Below the pieces are notes generated by a model that ran no database searches, was not told the DNA's origin, and worked only from the letters and a program-made list of their open reading frames with translations. The translations under genes were made by a program, and so were the position numbers. Of a stretch of DNA of 45,107 nt, positions 33,060 through 41,650 are shown one piece after another (position 1 is the stretch's first letter; each line of letters opens with the position of its first letter). Origin of the DNA: Streptomyces griseorubiginosus (lineage in GTDB: Bacteria > Actinomycetota > Actinomycetes > Streptomycetales > Streptomycetaceae); assembly GCF_017614965.1 (NCBI RefSeq), contig NZ_WVUG01000035.1, positions 1 to 45,107 on the forward strand, in the 5' to 3' direction.

Positions 33060-34309
33060 GACGTCGTCACCACCCTGGTCCCGGCGCTGATGCCGTCACC
33101 GCTGATCTCCACCACGCCCTTGGAGAACATCCCGGTCCTCACCGCCACCAGCCGGCCGCCGGGCAACTGGACCGCGTAGCCGCCCTCGCGCAGCGCCGTC
33201 AGGGCGCCGATGGGCACGGTGAGCACGCCCTTGCGGGTCTCCGAGGTGAACTGCACCTGTACCGGCGTGGAGTTCAGCCCGCGCACCGCCGCGGTGTCGC
33301 GCAGGTCGATGCCGACGGTCAGCCGGGGCTGCCCGGAGGAGTCGTCGCCGTTCGAGGCGTCGGTCGTGCGGACGGTGGCGCCGATGGAGGCGATGGTGCC
33401 CGGGGCGGTGGAACCGTCGGGCAGGCTCACCGTCACCGTGTCGCCCCGCTTCATCGAGCCCGCCTCGCCCGGGTCGACCTGGACGGTCACCGACTTGGCG
33501 GTGGAGGTGACCGTCATCAGGGTCCCGTCGGCCGGGTCGGCGAGCTGCGCCTGTACGCCCTCGACCCGTACGGGACCGGACAGCACCAGGACGTCACCGA
33601 CGCCCAGCACACCGGTGGCCGGCATGCCGGCCGCGGTCTGCCACCGCTTGATCGCGGCGATGAGGCCGGCGGTCAGGACGCCGTCGCCGCGTTTGACCCG
33701 GACGGGGGTGGTGGACGGCGCCGCGAGGGTGGTGGGGGAGGGGGAAGCGCCGGACGTGGGGCTCGGCGGGCTCGCGGTGGCCGTCGGCGTGACGTGCCGC
33801 GGGGTGACCCAGGTGCCCACCGCGGGCTGTACGCCGATGTCGTAGCCGAGTGCCCTGAGGTTGTCGGCCACCGTCCTCACGTCCGGGCCGGTGGTGCCCC
33901 TTGCCTCCAGGGTCCGGTACAGCGGTGTGCCGCCGTAGAAGAGCGGTACCGGCACGTTGTCCACCCGGTACAGCGGCCGGCCCCGGCGCACCGTGGCCCC
34001 CGTCGCGGGCAGCCAGGTGAGCAGGCCGCTCTTGCCGCCCTTCACCATGGTGGCCCGGCCGTAGCCGAGATTTCCGTCCAGGGTCTGGGCGTTGGAGAGG
34101 TCGCTCCTGGTCACCACGGCGGTCGCGGTGTGCGCGGCGCCGCCGCCGGTGTCCGGCTTCCCGCCGTCGTTCTGCCAGGCGGTCACGGTCAGCGCGCTCG
34201 CCACGACGACCGCCACGGCCACCGCACCGATGACCACCCGCCCTCTGCCCGGTGTCACGCGCCGTCCGCTCGACGGGCGGGCGGCCTCCGTGTCGTCAGT
34301 GGTGGTCAC
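33056..34309 (-). CDS. Membrane-fusion-type adaptor with peptidoglycan-binding segment
   Basis: Encodes 417 residues. A membrane anchor ([20 protein letters not shown], about 25-44) precedes extracytoplasmic sequence. A biotinyl-lipoyl-like hairpin region is visible ([20 protein letters not shown]), split by a peptidoglycan-binding-1-like module with [13 protein letters not shown] and [20 protein letters not shown]. The barrel part with [20 protein letters not shown] and the membrane-proximal domain [20 protein letters not shown] follow. This is the Gram-positive MacA/HlyD-like arrangement, in which an adaptor may reach through the wall. A Ser/Pro/Thr-rich linker lies within the module (residues 175-200). 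Confidence 0.85.
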   Translation of the reverse strand: MTTTDDTEAARPSSGRRVTPGRGRVVIGAVAVAVVVASALTVTAWQNDGGKPDTGGGAAHTATAVVTRSDLSNAQTLDGNLGYGRATMVKGGKSGLLTWLPATGATVRRGRPLYRVDNVPVPLFYGGTPLYRTLEARGTTGPDVRTVADNLRALGYDIGVQPAVGTWVTPRHVTPTATASPPSPTSGASPSPTTLAAPSTTPVRVKRGDGVLTAGLIAAIKRWQTAAGMPATGVLGVGDVLVLSGPVRVEGVQAQLADPADGTLMTVTSTAKSVTVQVDPGEAGSMKRGDTVTVSLPDGSTAPGTIASIGATVRTTDASNGDDSSGQPRLTVGIDLRDTAAVRGLNSTPVQVQFTSETRKGVLTVPIGALTALREGGYAVQLPGGRLVAVRTGMFSKGVVEISGDGISAGTRVVTTS

Positions 34310-34844
34310 CGAACGCCTTCACCTGACAAGCGACCATGATCTGGTCGTAGTCGGGGGCGCTCAGGCTGGCGCCGTCGGCCAGGCCCCAGCCTCGGTCCGT
34401 GACCACGCTCTTGATGTGGTGCTCGTTCATGCACTTCACCATGGCCCGGGTGTCGTCGACGAAGTCCGGGTTCTTGGCCGGGTCCAGCTCCGGCGGATCG
34501 AGCGGCAGCTTCCCCGCGCAGGCCTTCACGCCGGGGGCGTCCGGGTGCCTCTTGTACGTCTTGTCGACGCCGTGCTCCTTCAGACAGGAGGTCCAGCCGT
34601 CCCACATGCGGTTGACGTCGTCCTGGGTGCTGTCCAGCCGGATCTGCGGCCGGCCCGCGTCGGGATCGGCGCTCGCACTGGCCGAACCGCCTTTCACCGC
34701 AGGGGTGTTCAGCGAGGCGACCTCGTCCTTGCCGCCCTTGCCCGCGTCGTCGTGTCCGCCGGCGCCCCCGCACGCGGTGAGGAGGAGCAGGCCGGCCGCG
34801 CCGACGGAGGTGAACACCGCGGCTCGAGTGGAGGGTTTCAACAT
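34296..34844 (-). CDS. Lipoprotein with four-cysteine repeat, heads the exporter operon
   Basis: Encodes 182 residues from ATG 34842-34844 (an in-frame ATG at 34856 adds four residues). The signal peptide ends in lipobox LLLTAC, with the acylated Cys 29 in the longer numbering. The mature part has four further cysteines in two similar units: SCLKEHGV and KCMNEHHI, each followed by a second Cys 22-35 residues on. This C-[LM]-[KN]-E-H pattern matches a lipoprotein type often seen in Streptomyces; its function is not established. The stop overlaps the adaptor start by 14 nt. The divergent sensor kinase ectodomain shows the same pattern. Confidence 0.85.
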   Translation of the reverse strand: MLKPSTRAAVFTSVGAAGLLLLTACGGAGGHDDAGKGGKDEVASLNTPAVKGGSASASADPDAGRPQIRLDSTQDDVNRMWDGWTSCLKEHGVDKTYKRHPDAPGVKACAGKLPLDPPELDPAKNPDFVDDTRAMVKCMNEHHIKSVVTDRGWGLADGASLSAPDYDQIMVACQVKAFGDHH

Positions 34845-34878
34845 GGCGCAGACCATGGCCCGGAGTTATGACGATCCT

Positions 34879-34905
34879 GTCAGGACGCCGTCAGAAAGCC
34901 GTCTG
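34879..34905 (+). promoter_or_regulatory. Three 11-bp-spaced direct repeats, predicted OmpR-type operator
   Basis: GTCAG at 34879, GTCAG at 34890 and GTCTG at 34901 are exactly 11 bp apart in the divergent promoter region between the lipoprotein operon and the response regulator. Regularly spaced 11-bp repeats are the hallmark of OmpR/PhoB-family binding sites. The regulator may start leaderless: TACCCT lies 7 nt before its ATG. Confidence 0.7.
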
Positions 34906-34936
34906 GCCTGATCCCGTCGTGCCTACCCTGGCCGCC

Positions 34937-35635
34937 ATGAACGCCCGTGTCCTGGTGGCCGAGGACGACATCAAACAGGCCGAGGTGATCCGCCGCTACC
35001 TGGAGCGGGAGGGGCACACCGCCCTGCTCGTCCACGACGGGCGCGCGGCGCTCGACGAGGTCCGCCGCGGGCGGCCCGACCTGCTGGTCCTCGACGTGAT
35101 GATGCCGGTCGTCGACGGTCTGGACGTCTGCCGGATCCTCCGCCGCGAGAGCGATCTGCCGGTGCTGATGCTGACCGCCCGCAGCACCGAGGAGGACCTG
35201 CTGCTCGGTCTGGACCTCGGCGCCGACGACTACCTGACCAAGCCCTACAGCCCCCGTGAACTGATGGCCCGCGTCCGCACGTTGCTCCGCCGGACCAGGA
35301 CGGCCGCCGTCTTGAGCGACCCGGTGCTGCGGGTCGGCGCCCTCGCGGTGGACCCCGTCCGCCGTACCGTCGAGATCGAGGGCCGCCAAGTGGCCTGCAC
35401 CCCGGGCGAGTTCGACGTCCTCGCGATGATGGCCGCCGAGCCGGAACGCGTCTTCACCCGCCGCCAACTCCTGGCCGGCACGCGGGGGGACGACCGTTAC
35501 ATCACCGAACGCACCATCGACGTCCACGTGTTGAACCTCCGCAAGAAGATCGAGGCCGTACCCCGCCGGCCGGTCTATCTGCAGACGGTGTTCGGAGTGG
35601 GCTACCGCCTCAGCGACGGCAGCCGTGGACGCTGA
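34937..35635 (+). CDS. OmpR/PhoB-family response regulator
   Basis: Encodes 232 residues from ATG 34937; an earlier in-frame start at 34868 would read through the operator. Receiver residues are E9-D10-D11, phosphoacceptor D53 (LLVLDVMMP), the Thr of LMLTARS and Lys in YLTKPYSP. The winged helix (about 130-230) contains LTPGEFD-type text CTPGEFDVLAMMAAEP and TIDVHVLNLRKKIE. It overlaps the sensor kinase by 11 nt and should bind the 11-bp repeats just upstream, autoregulating and switching on the exporter operon. Confidence 0.93.
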   Translation: MNARVLVAEDDIKQAEVIRRYLEREGHTALLVHDGRAALDEVRRGRPDLLVLDVMMPVVDGLDVCRILRRESDLPVLMLTARSTEEDLLLGLDLGADDYLTKPYSPRELMARVRTLLRRTRTAAVLSDPVLRVGALAVDPVRRTVEIEGRQVACTPGEFDVLAMMAAEPERVFTRRQLLAGTRGDDRYITERTIDVHVLNLRKKIEAVPRRPVYLQTVFGVGYRLSDGSRGR

Positions 35636-37421
35636 GCGGAGCAGGGCCGACGGCAGGGTGCCGTGGCGGCGCAGCCTGCTGGTCCGGCTGCTGGCCGCGT
35701 CGATCACCATCGCCGTGTGCTCGGTCGCGGCCACCGCCTGGCTCGCCGCGCGCACCACCACCAGCGCCATCCAGCAGGAGCAGGGACAGGTCCTCGCCGA
35801 CGACGCCCAGATCTACGACACGCTCATCGGGTACGCCGCCGGCCACACCGGCTGGTCCGCGGTCACGCCCGTCCTGAAACGGCTGACCGAACGGACCGGC
35901 CGCCGTATCACCCTGACCACCCAGGACCGCCTGCCCATCGCCGCGTCCGGCACCATGACCACCCTCCCCGCCAAGGCCTCGGCGCTGATCGACCCGCTCA
36001 GGGCCGACCCCGCGCTGCTGCCCGGGGTCAAGGCGGACGGCATCGACCCGCGGGCGGTCGGCCCGTACCGGCTGCGGAAAGCCGACCGTGCGGAACTGCT
36101 CAGCCGGGTGAGGAAGTTGCAGTCCTGTCTGCGCGGCGTCGGCTCCCCCGCCGGAGTCACCGAAGAGCCGAACGGCAGGCCCGCCCTCGTCCTCGGCGGC
36201 GACATCGGGACCCAGCGCAAGGTCGGCGAGGTGTGCGAGCTGTACCGACTGGACGACCCCACTCCCACCGAGAAACGGGCGCTCGACCGGCTCAACACCC
36301 TGGTGACCGGCTGCCTGAAACGCCAGAACCTGGGTCCCGTGCCGGTCGATCTCAGCTTCAGTCCCCCCGGAAACGCCGGCGACGCCGTCCAGCCGTGCAT
36401 CGACACCGCCCGCCGCGAGCAGCTCGCCCCGTACGTCGCTCCGGCCGCGCTGCTGTTCGTCGCCACCCCCACCGGATCGGCCGCCGCACCCGGCTTCGAC
36501 CTCTCCTCGGCCAACACGGCCCGGGTCGCCGGTGTCGCCGCGCTCGTCCTCGTCCTCACCGTGGCCGTCACCGTCACCGTCGGCACCCGCCTGGTACGGC
36601 CCCTGCGCACGCTCACCGACGCCGCCCGCCACCCGGCCCAGCAGCATCTGCGGGTACCGGTGACCACCCACGACGAGATCGGCCGGCTGGCAGCCGCCTT
36701 CAACGACCTGGCGGAACGCCGCGAGCGGGTGGAGGTCCAGCGCAAGGCCATGGTCAGCGATGTCGCCCATGAACTGCGCACCCCGCTCAGCACGATCCGC
36801 AGCTGGCTTGAGGCGGCCCAGGACGGACTGGCCGTCTCCGACGACGCGTTCGTCGCCTCCCTGCTGGAGGAGGCCCTGCTGCTCCAGCACATCGTCGACG
36901 ACCTCCAGCATCTGGCGCAGGCCGACGCGGGCCGCTTCCGGCTGCACCCCGAGCCCCTGCGGCTGCGGGACCTCCTCGACCACGTCGCCGCGGCCCACCG
37001 CGGCCGGGCCGAGACCGCCGGCGTCACGCTCACCACCCGCGTCGAGGACACCCCGGTCCTGTCCGCCGATCCCGTACGCCTGCGCCAGGCCGTCGGCAAC
37101 CTGCTGTCCAACGCCCTCCGGCACACCCCTGCCGGAGGTACCGTCACCCTGGGCTGCCGCCGGGCGGGCGACGAGGTCCTGATCGAGGTCGCCGACACCG
37201 GCACCGGGATCGCCGCCGACGACCTGCCCCGCGTCTTCGACCGCTTCTGGCGCGCCGACAAGTCCCGCAGCCGCCAGACCGGCGGCAGCGGCCTGGGCCT
37301 CGCCATCGTCCGCCAGCTCACCGAGGCGCACGGCGGCACCGTCTCGGTGACCAGCACCCCGGACACGGAAACGGTCTTCACCCTGCGCCTGCCGCTCCTC
37401 TCCGACCCGCGGCGGCCGTGA
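35625..37421 (+). CDS. HAMP sensor histidine kinase with cysteine-rich ectodomain
   Basis: Encodes 598 residues from GTG 35625, overlapping the regulator. The first membrane helix is about 19-41; an extracytoplasmic domain of about 255 residues follows, with Cys168, Cys204, Cys230 and Cys258 (SCLRGVG and GCLKRQNL). Then come a second helix about 301-322, HAMP, the phosphoacceptor His382 (VAHELRTPLSTIRSW) and the ATPase boxes NLLSNALRHTPAGG, DTGTGI and SGLGLAIVRQLTEAHGG. The four cysteines resemble those of the neighbouring lipoprotein. It likely senses an envelope signal, perhaps redox- or ligand-linked; this is inference. Confidence 0.92.
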   Translation: MDAERSRADGRVPWRRSLLVRLLAASITIAVCSVAATAWLAARTTTSAIQQEQGQVLADDAQIYDTLIGYAAGHTGWSAVTPVLKRLTERTGRRITLTTQDRLPIAASGTMTTLPAKASALIDPLRADPALLPGVKADGIDPRAVGPYRLRKADRAELLSRVRKLQSCLRGVGSPAGVTEEPNGRPALVLGGDIGTQRKVGEVCELYRLDDPTPTEKRALDRLNTLVTGCLKRQNLGPVPVDLSFSPPGNAGDAVQPCIDTARREQLAPYVAPAALLFVATPTGSAAAPGFDLSSANTARVAGVAALVLVLTVAVTVTVGTRLVRPLRTLTDAARHPAQQHLRVPVTTHDEIGRLAAAFNDLAERRERVEVQRKAMVSDVAHELRTPLSTIRSWLEAAQDGLAVSDDAFVASLLEEALLLQHIVDDLQHLAQADAGRFRLHPEPLRLRDLLDHVAAAHRGRAETAGVTLTTRVEDTPVLSADPVRLRQAVGNLLSNALRHTPAGGTVTLGCRRAGDEVLIEVADTGTGIAADDLPRVFDRFWRADKSRSRQTGGSGLGLAIVRQLTEAHGGTVSVTSTPDTETVFTLRLPLLSDPRRP

Positions 37422-37451
37422 CGCGCCCACGGCGCCTCAGCGGGACGGATG

Positions 37452-40400
37452 TCAGACACCCAGGGTTCGGCGGCGCTTCCGCTCCGCCTCCAGTCGTACG
37501 GCCGCCCGGCGGGCCTCGGTGACGTGGTGCGGCGCGTCCCAGGCGAGCGCGACGCGCTCGGCCAGCGCGTAGTGATCGGCCGCCGCCCGGTCCTCCCCGA
37601 CGAGCCGGTACAGATCGGCCAGCGCGTGGGCCAGGGGGCGGGTCGCGTAGGCGGCGCCCGCCGTCCCGGCGAACTGGTCACGGATCGGGAGGACTTGTTC
37701 GATCAGCATGGCCGCCGTCTCCGTGTCGCCGAGCAGGACCGCCACTTCGCAGCGGAAGTCCAGCTCTATCCCGTAAAGGTGGTCCGTGACCGGACGCGGC
37801 AGGAAGGACACCGCCGCCGCCTCCTCGAGCCGACCCAGCCGGGCCAGGACCAGGGCGTGGGCGACGGCGACGGGGGTGCCGATCTCCGCGTGCAGATCAC
37901 GGACGACCGGTTCGATGTCCTCCGCCCGCCCCTGCACGAGACGGATGGTGATCAGGCCCAGGGTGCGCGGACCGGTGGCGTGGTGGGCCCCGACGCGCCG
38001 CAACAGGCCGTCGGCCTCGGCGTAGCGGGCCTCGGCCTCGTCGAAGCGGCCGTTGACCGCGGCCAGCATCGCCGAGGTCGCGGCGGCGATGCCCTGAGCC
38101 CACACCATGCGGTAGCGCAGGGCGAGTTCCAGCCCTTCGGCGTTGTGCCGGCGCAGCCCGGCGGGGTCGTTGCGGGTCGCTGCGGTCATGCCGTCGAGGT
38201 GCTCGCACACCCAGCGGTAGGCCGGCAGGTCGTGCGTCTCGGCCAGCTGCCGCAGTTCCGCGACGAGCGGCGTACGGACGGCACCCTGCACCTCGTGCGG
38301 CAGCAGCTTGGCCGAGGTCATCAACGCCGAGGCCAGCAGGCGCGGTTCGCCCTCCGCCCGGGCCAGCGCCAGTTGCGTGCGCGCCGCCTGAACGGCCCGC
38401 GGCACCTCCTCGGCGGCCACGGCGTCGACCAGGACCTGGAGGACCCGGGCGCGCGTCGCACGGTCGAGCGCGCGGTCGCCGGCGAGCCGTTCCAGGCGGG
38501 CCAGGGCGGTCCGGTCGAAGAAGCCCTCCAGCCGGCTGCGCCAGGGCGAGGGCTCGGTCCAGGCGCCGTAGACCGTGGCGAGCAGGTCGTCCCGGCCGGC
38601 CCGCTCCGCGAGGTCGACCGCCCGCTGCCGGGTGTCCCGGGCGGCGCCCGTCGCCCCGGCCCGCAGCTGCGCGCCCAGCAGCCGTACGAACAGGGCGACC
38701 GTGTCGTCCGGGGCGGCGTCGCGGCCGGCGACGGCCTCCTGGTGTGCGTGGAGAGCCTGTTCGATCAGCCCTACGGCGACGTCGTGGGCGTACCGCCGCT
38801 CGGCCAGCTCGGCCGCCCTTAGCGCGTAGTCGACGGCCAGGGGCGCGTTCGCCGTCCTGCCCGAGCGGGCGAAATGGAAGGCCAGGGCCGCGAGATCGTG
38901 CGGGCGGTGGCGCCGCAGCCCTTGCGCGATGCGGTCGTGCAGCCGGGCCCGCCGCAGCCCGGACAGGTCGGTGTACACGGTGTCGCGGACCAGCGCGTGC
39001 ACGAAGCGCACCCGCCCGAGCCCGGGTTCGCTCAGCAGGTCCGCGGCCAGCGCGGCGTCGAGTCCTTCCAGGACCGTGTCCTCGTCGGTCTCCGCCGCGT
39101 CGACGAGAAGGGCGACCTCGGCCTCCAGGCCCGCCACGGCCGCCAGTTGCACGGCCGACCGGGCCTCCGCGGGCAGCAGGGCCAGGCGTCGGCGCAGTAC
39201 GTCCCGTACGCCCTGCGGCACTTCGGACACGGCCACCAGGGCGCCCTCGCTGACCAGCAGACGGGCGCTTTCGAGGACGTAGAACGGATTGCCGCCGGTG
39301 CGTTCGGCGAGCGCCGCCACCGTGTCCTCGTCGACGGGTTCGCCGCAGACGGCGGTGACCACCGTCGCGACGTCCCGGGGCGGAAGTCCGCCGAGCGCGA
39401 TGCGGCGCGGGGCCCGGAGGGCGAGCCGGCCGAGGGTCTTGACCAGCTCCTCGCCCACCTCGGCCGGGCGGTAGCCGGCCACGACGAGGAGGGGGACACC
39501 GGTGATCTGCGCGGCGGCCTCCAGGAGGGCCAGGGTCTCGCCGTCGCCGCGGTGCAGGTCCTCCAGGAGGACGGCGAGCGGCCCTCCGGCCGCCGCGGCC
39601 CGCAGCCAGGCGGCGAAGGCACGGTGGGTACGGAAGCGTCCCGCGGCGGCCTCGTCACGTGTCGTGGCGGCCATGGCCTCCGGCTCGCGCAGCAGGGCGA
39701 CCAGTTCCTCGGGGTGCGTCGGAGGCACGTGCTCGGCGAGGGCGCCGAGCGCCTCCACCCACGCCCATGCGGGCGGTGCCCCCTCGTACTCGGGGCAGCG
39801 CCCGACGACCACCGTCCACCCCGCGGACCGCAGCCGCCCGGCGAGCCGGTCGAGCAGTGCCGACTTCCCCGCTCCGGCCTCGCCGGTCACCAGGACCACA
39901 CCGCCCGCGCGCCGTGCCGCCCGCGCGGCCGCGTCCACGGCGCTCAGTTCGGCCTCCCGGCCCACGAAGAGGCCGTCCTCCTCGTCGGGAACACCGGCGG
40001 CCGTCCCCGGCGCATCCATCGGTACGGCGGCGCGCAGTACGTCCAACCGCCGGGCGAGGACGGCGTGTTCCAGCTCGGCCAGGGCCGGTCCGGGGTCGCA
40101 GCCGAGCTCCTCGCGCAGTACGGCGGCGGCGCGGCGCAGACAGGACAGGGCGTCGCCCTGGCGGCCGCAGGCCCAGTGGGCGAGGGCGAGCAGCCGCCAG
40201 CCCTCCTCCCGCAACGGCCTGTCCCGCACCAGGACTTCGGCCGCCAGCACCGCTTCGGACGCGTGTCCGGTGCGCAGATCGGCCGCGACGGCCAACTCTC
40301 GTGCCTGAGCGTGCAGTTCGGTCAGCCGGGCCACCTCGGACACGGCCCACGGCTCGTCCTGGTGTCCCAGGAAGGCCGGACCCCGCCACCACCCCAGTGC

Positions 40401-40787
40401 CTCGGCCAGCGGCTCCCGCGCCCGGTCGGGCGGGGCGCTCCGGGCCCGGGAGACCAGGGCCTCGAACCGCCAGGCGTCCACCGCCTCGGCGGGCAGCCGC
40501 AGCGCGTAACCCGGCGGGGAGGTGACCAGGACGGACGGGCGGGTGCGCGGGCGTCGCTCCGGTTCCAGCAGGCGGCGCAGGTTCGAGACATAGGCGTGCA
40601 GGGAGACGGTGGCCTTGGCCGGGGGCGCCCCGCGCCACAGCTCGTCGACCATGCGGTCGACGGGCACCACCTCCTGGCGGGCCGCGACCAGCATCGCGAG
40701 AACGGCCCGCTGCCGGGGAGCCCCCAGGGCGACGGACGTCCCCCGGAGCTCGGCGCCCAGGGGGCCGAGGACTCGAATACGCAGCAC
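37452..40787 (-). CDS. Large SARP-family transcriptional regulator with AAA-type ATPase domain
   Basis: Encodes 1111 residues. Residues 1-95 form an OmpR-like winged helix (LRIRVLGPLGAEL, ALGAPRQRAVLAMLVAARQE, LHAYVSNLRRLLEP), followed by a BTAD-type helical domain to about 245. The ATPase part starts FVGREAELSAVDAAA (about 274), with Walker A VTGEAGAGKSALLDRL (302-309) and Walker B-like LLEDLHRGDGE. The C-terminal half is TPR-like helices. This is the AfsR/RedD-family layout of Streptomyces antibiotic regulators with a STAND-like switch. Direct repeats upstream suggest autoregulation. No biosynthetic cluster is in the window. Confidence 0.9.
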   Translation of the reverse strand: MLRIRVLGPLGAELRGTSVALGAPRQRAVLAMLVAARQEVVPVDRMVDELWRGAPPAKATVSLHAYVSNLRRLLEPERRPRTRPSVLVTSPPGYALRLPAEAVDAWRFEALVSRARSAPPDRAREPLAEALGWWRGPAFLGHQDEPWAVSEVARLTELHAQARELAVAADLRTGHASEAVLAAEVLVRDRPLREEGWRLLALAHWACGRQGDALSCLRRAAAVLREELGCDPGPALAELEHAVLARRLDVLRAAVPMDAPGTAAGVPDEEDGLFVGREAELSAVDAAARAARRAGGVVLVTGEAGAGKSALLDRLAGRLRSAGWTVVVGRCPEYEGAPPAWAWVEALGALAEHVPPTHPEELVALLREPEAMAATTRDEAAAGRFRTHRAFAAWLRAAAAGGPLAVLLEDLHRGDGETLALLEAAAQITGVPLLVVAGYRPAEVGEELVKTLGRLALRAPRRIALGGLPPRDVATVVTAVCGEPVDEDTVAALAERTGGNPFYVLESARLLVSEGALVAVSEVPQGVRDVLRRRLALLPAEARSAVQLAAVAGLEAEVALLVDAAETDEDTVLEGLDAALAADLLSEPGLGRVRFVHALVRDTVYTDLSGLRRARLHDRIAQGLRRHRPHDLAALAFHFARSGRTANAPLAVDYALRAAELAERRYAHDVAVGLIEQALHAHQEAVAGRDAAPDDTVALFVRLLGAQLRAGATGAARDTRQRAVDLAERAGRDDLLATVYGAWTEPSPWRSRLEGFFDRTALARLERLAGDRALDRATRARVLQVLVDAVAAEEVPRAVQAARTQLALARAEGEPRLLASALMTSAKLLPHEVQGAVRTPLVAELRQLAETHDLPAYRWVCEHLDGMTAATRNDPAGLRRHNAEGLELALRYRMVWAQGIAAATSAMLAAVNGRFDEAEARYAEADGLLRRVGAHHATGPRTLGLITIRLVQGRAEDIEPVVRDLHAEIGTPVAVAHALVLARLGRLEEAAAVSFLPRPVTDHLYGIELDFRCEVAVLLGDTETAAMLIEQVLPIRDQFAGTAGAAYATRPLAHALADLYRLVGEDRAAADHYALAERVALAWDAPHHVTEARRAAVRLEAERKRRRTLGV

Positions 40788-40856
40788 GCCGCGCGAATCT
40801 ACCCGAGCGGTGCGGACAGGCCGTTCAACATGCGCTAAACGCGCTGGTCAGCGCTG

Positions 40857-40898
40857 TCCCAAGGGGGGTGCCAAGGGGCGTCCCAAGCAGATGCCAAG
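40857..40898. repeat. Four CCAAG direct repeats in a divergent promoter
   Basis: GTCCCAAG, GTGCCAAG, GTCCCAAG and ATGCCAAG have their CCAAG cores at 40859, 40871, 40883 and 40894, giving periods of 12, 12 and 11 bp. The array lies between the SARP regulator and the hemerythrin operon. SARP proteins bind direct repeats with about 11-bp spacing, so it is a candidate binding site; upstream, GCGCT also recurs three times (40832-40854). Confidence 0.6.
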
Positions 40899-40954
40899 AC
40901 GGTCGGGCGACCGTGGACGCGATCTGACGGCCCTCGATGTTGGAGCAAGCAGGC

Positions 40955-41650
40955 GTGTCCCGCAGTACGGCATTTCCCTCCCCTTCCGGCCAACGGCCCT
41001 ACACCCACGAGATGGTGGTCGTCCACCGCGTCTTCCGGCGAGAGTCGGCGCTCGCGCCCCGACTGGTACGGGCGGTGCCGGACGGCGACACCACCCGCGC
41101 GGCACGCATCGCGGCCCACCTGGACGACTACGTCATGGGGCTGCACCATCACCACGCCCTGGAGGACGAGTTGGTGTGGCCACTGCTGCACGCCCGGGGC
41201 GCGGACGGTGACTTGGTCGACCGGATGGAGCAGCAGCACCAGCGCATCGACCGGAGCCTCACGGTCGTCGCCCAGTGGCTGCCCGTGTGGCTGCGGGATG
41301 CCGATCCCATGGCCCGGGAGGAACTGGCCCTGGCGCTGACCGAGCATCGCACCGCGCTGCTCGAACACCTCGACGACGAGGAGAGGTTGGTGCTGCCGCT
41401 GGTCGCCACCCACCTGACCGTCGCCGAGTGGGACGTGGTGGGCCGGCGTGGGCTGGAGGCACTGCCCAGGAACAAGGTGATGACGGCCGTCGGCGCGATC
41501 CTCGAAGACGCGACGCCCGAGGAGCGCGCCTACTTCCTCGGCAGGGCCCCCTTCCTCGGCCGTCTGCTGTGGAAGACCGTCGGCCGACGGCAGTACGCCG
41601 CGTCCTGCCGTGCCCTGCGCGGCGCGCTGCCTGAGGGGACGGGCCGGTGA
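40955..41650 (+). CDS. Hemerythrin-domain protein
   Basis: Encodes about 231 residues from GTG 40955, with GGAG 9 nt upstream; an ATG at 40937 is in frame. The four-helix bundle pattern has metal-binding text VVVHRVFRRESALAPRL, YVMGLHHHHALEDELVWPLL and MEQQHQRIDRSL, then LLEHLDDEERLVLPLVATHL, typical of actinobacterial cytosolic hemerythrins thought to bind O2, NO or metal ions. It is coupled by a 4-nt overlap to the next gene. Its own role is unknown. Confidence 0.85.
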   Translation: MSRSTAFPSPSGQRPYTHEMVVVHRVFRRESALAPRLVRAVPDGDTTRAARIAAHLDDYVMGLHHHHALEDELVWPLLHARGADGDLVDRMEQQHQRIDRSLTVVAQWLPVWLRDADPMAREELALALTEHRTALLEHLDDEERLVLPLVATHLTVAEWDVVGRRGLEALPRNKVMTAVGAILEDATPEERAYFLGRAPFLGRLLWKTVGRRQYAASCRALRGALPEGTGR

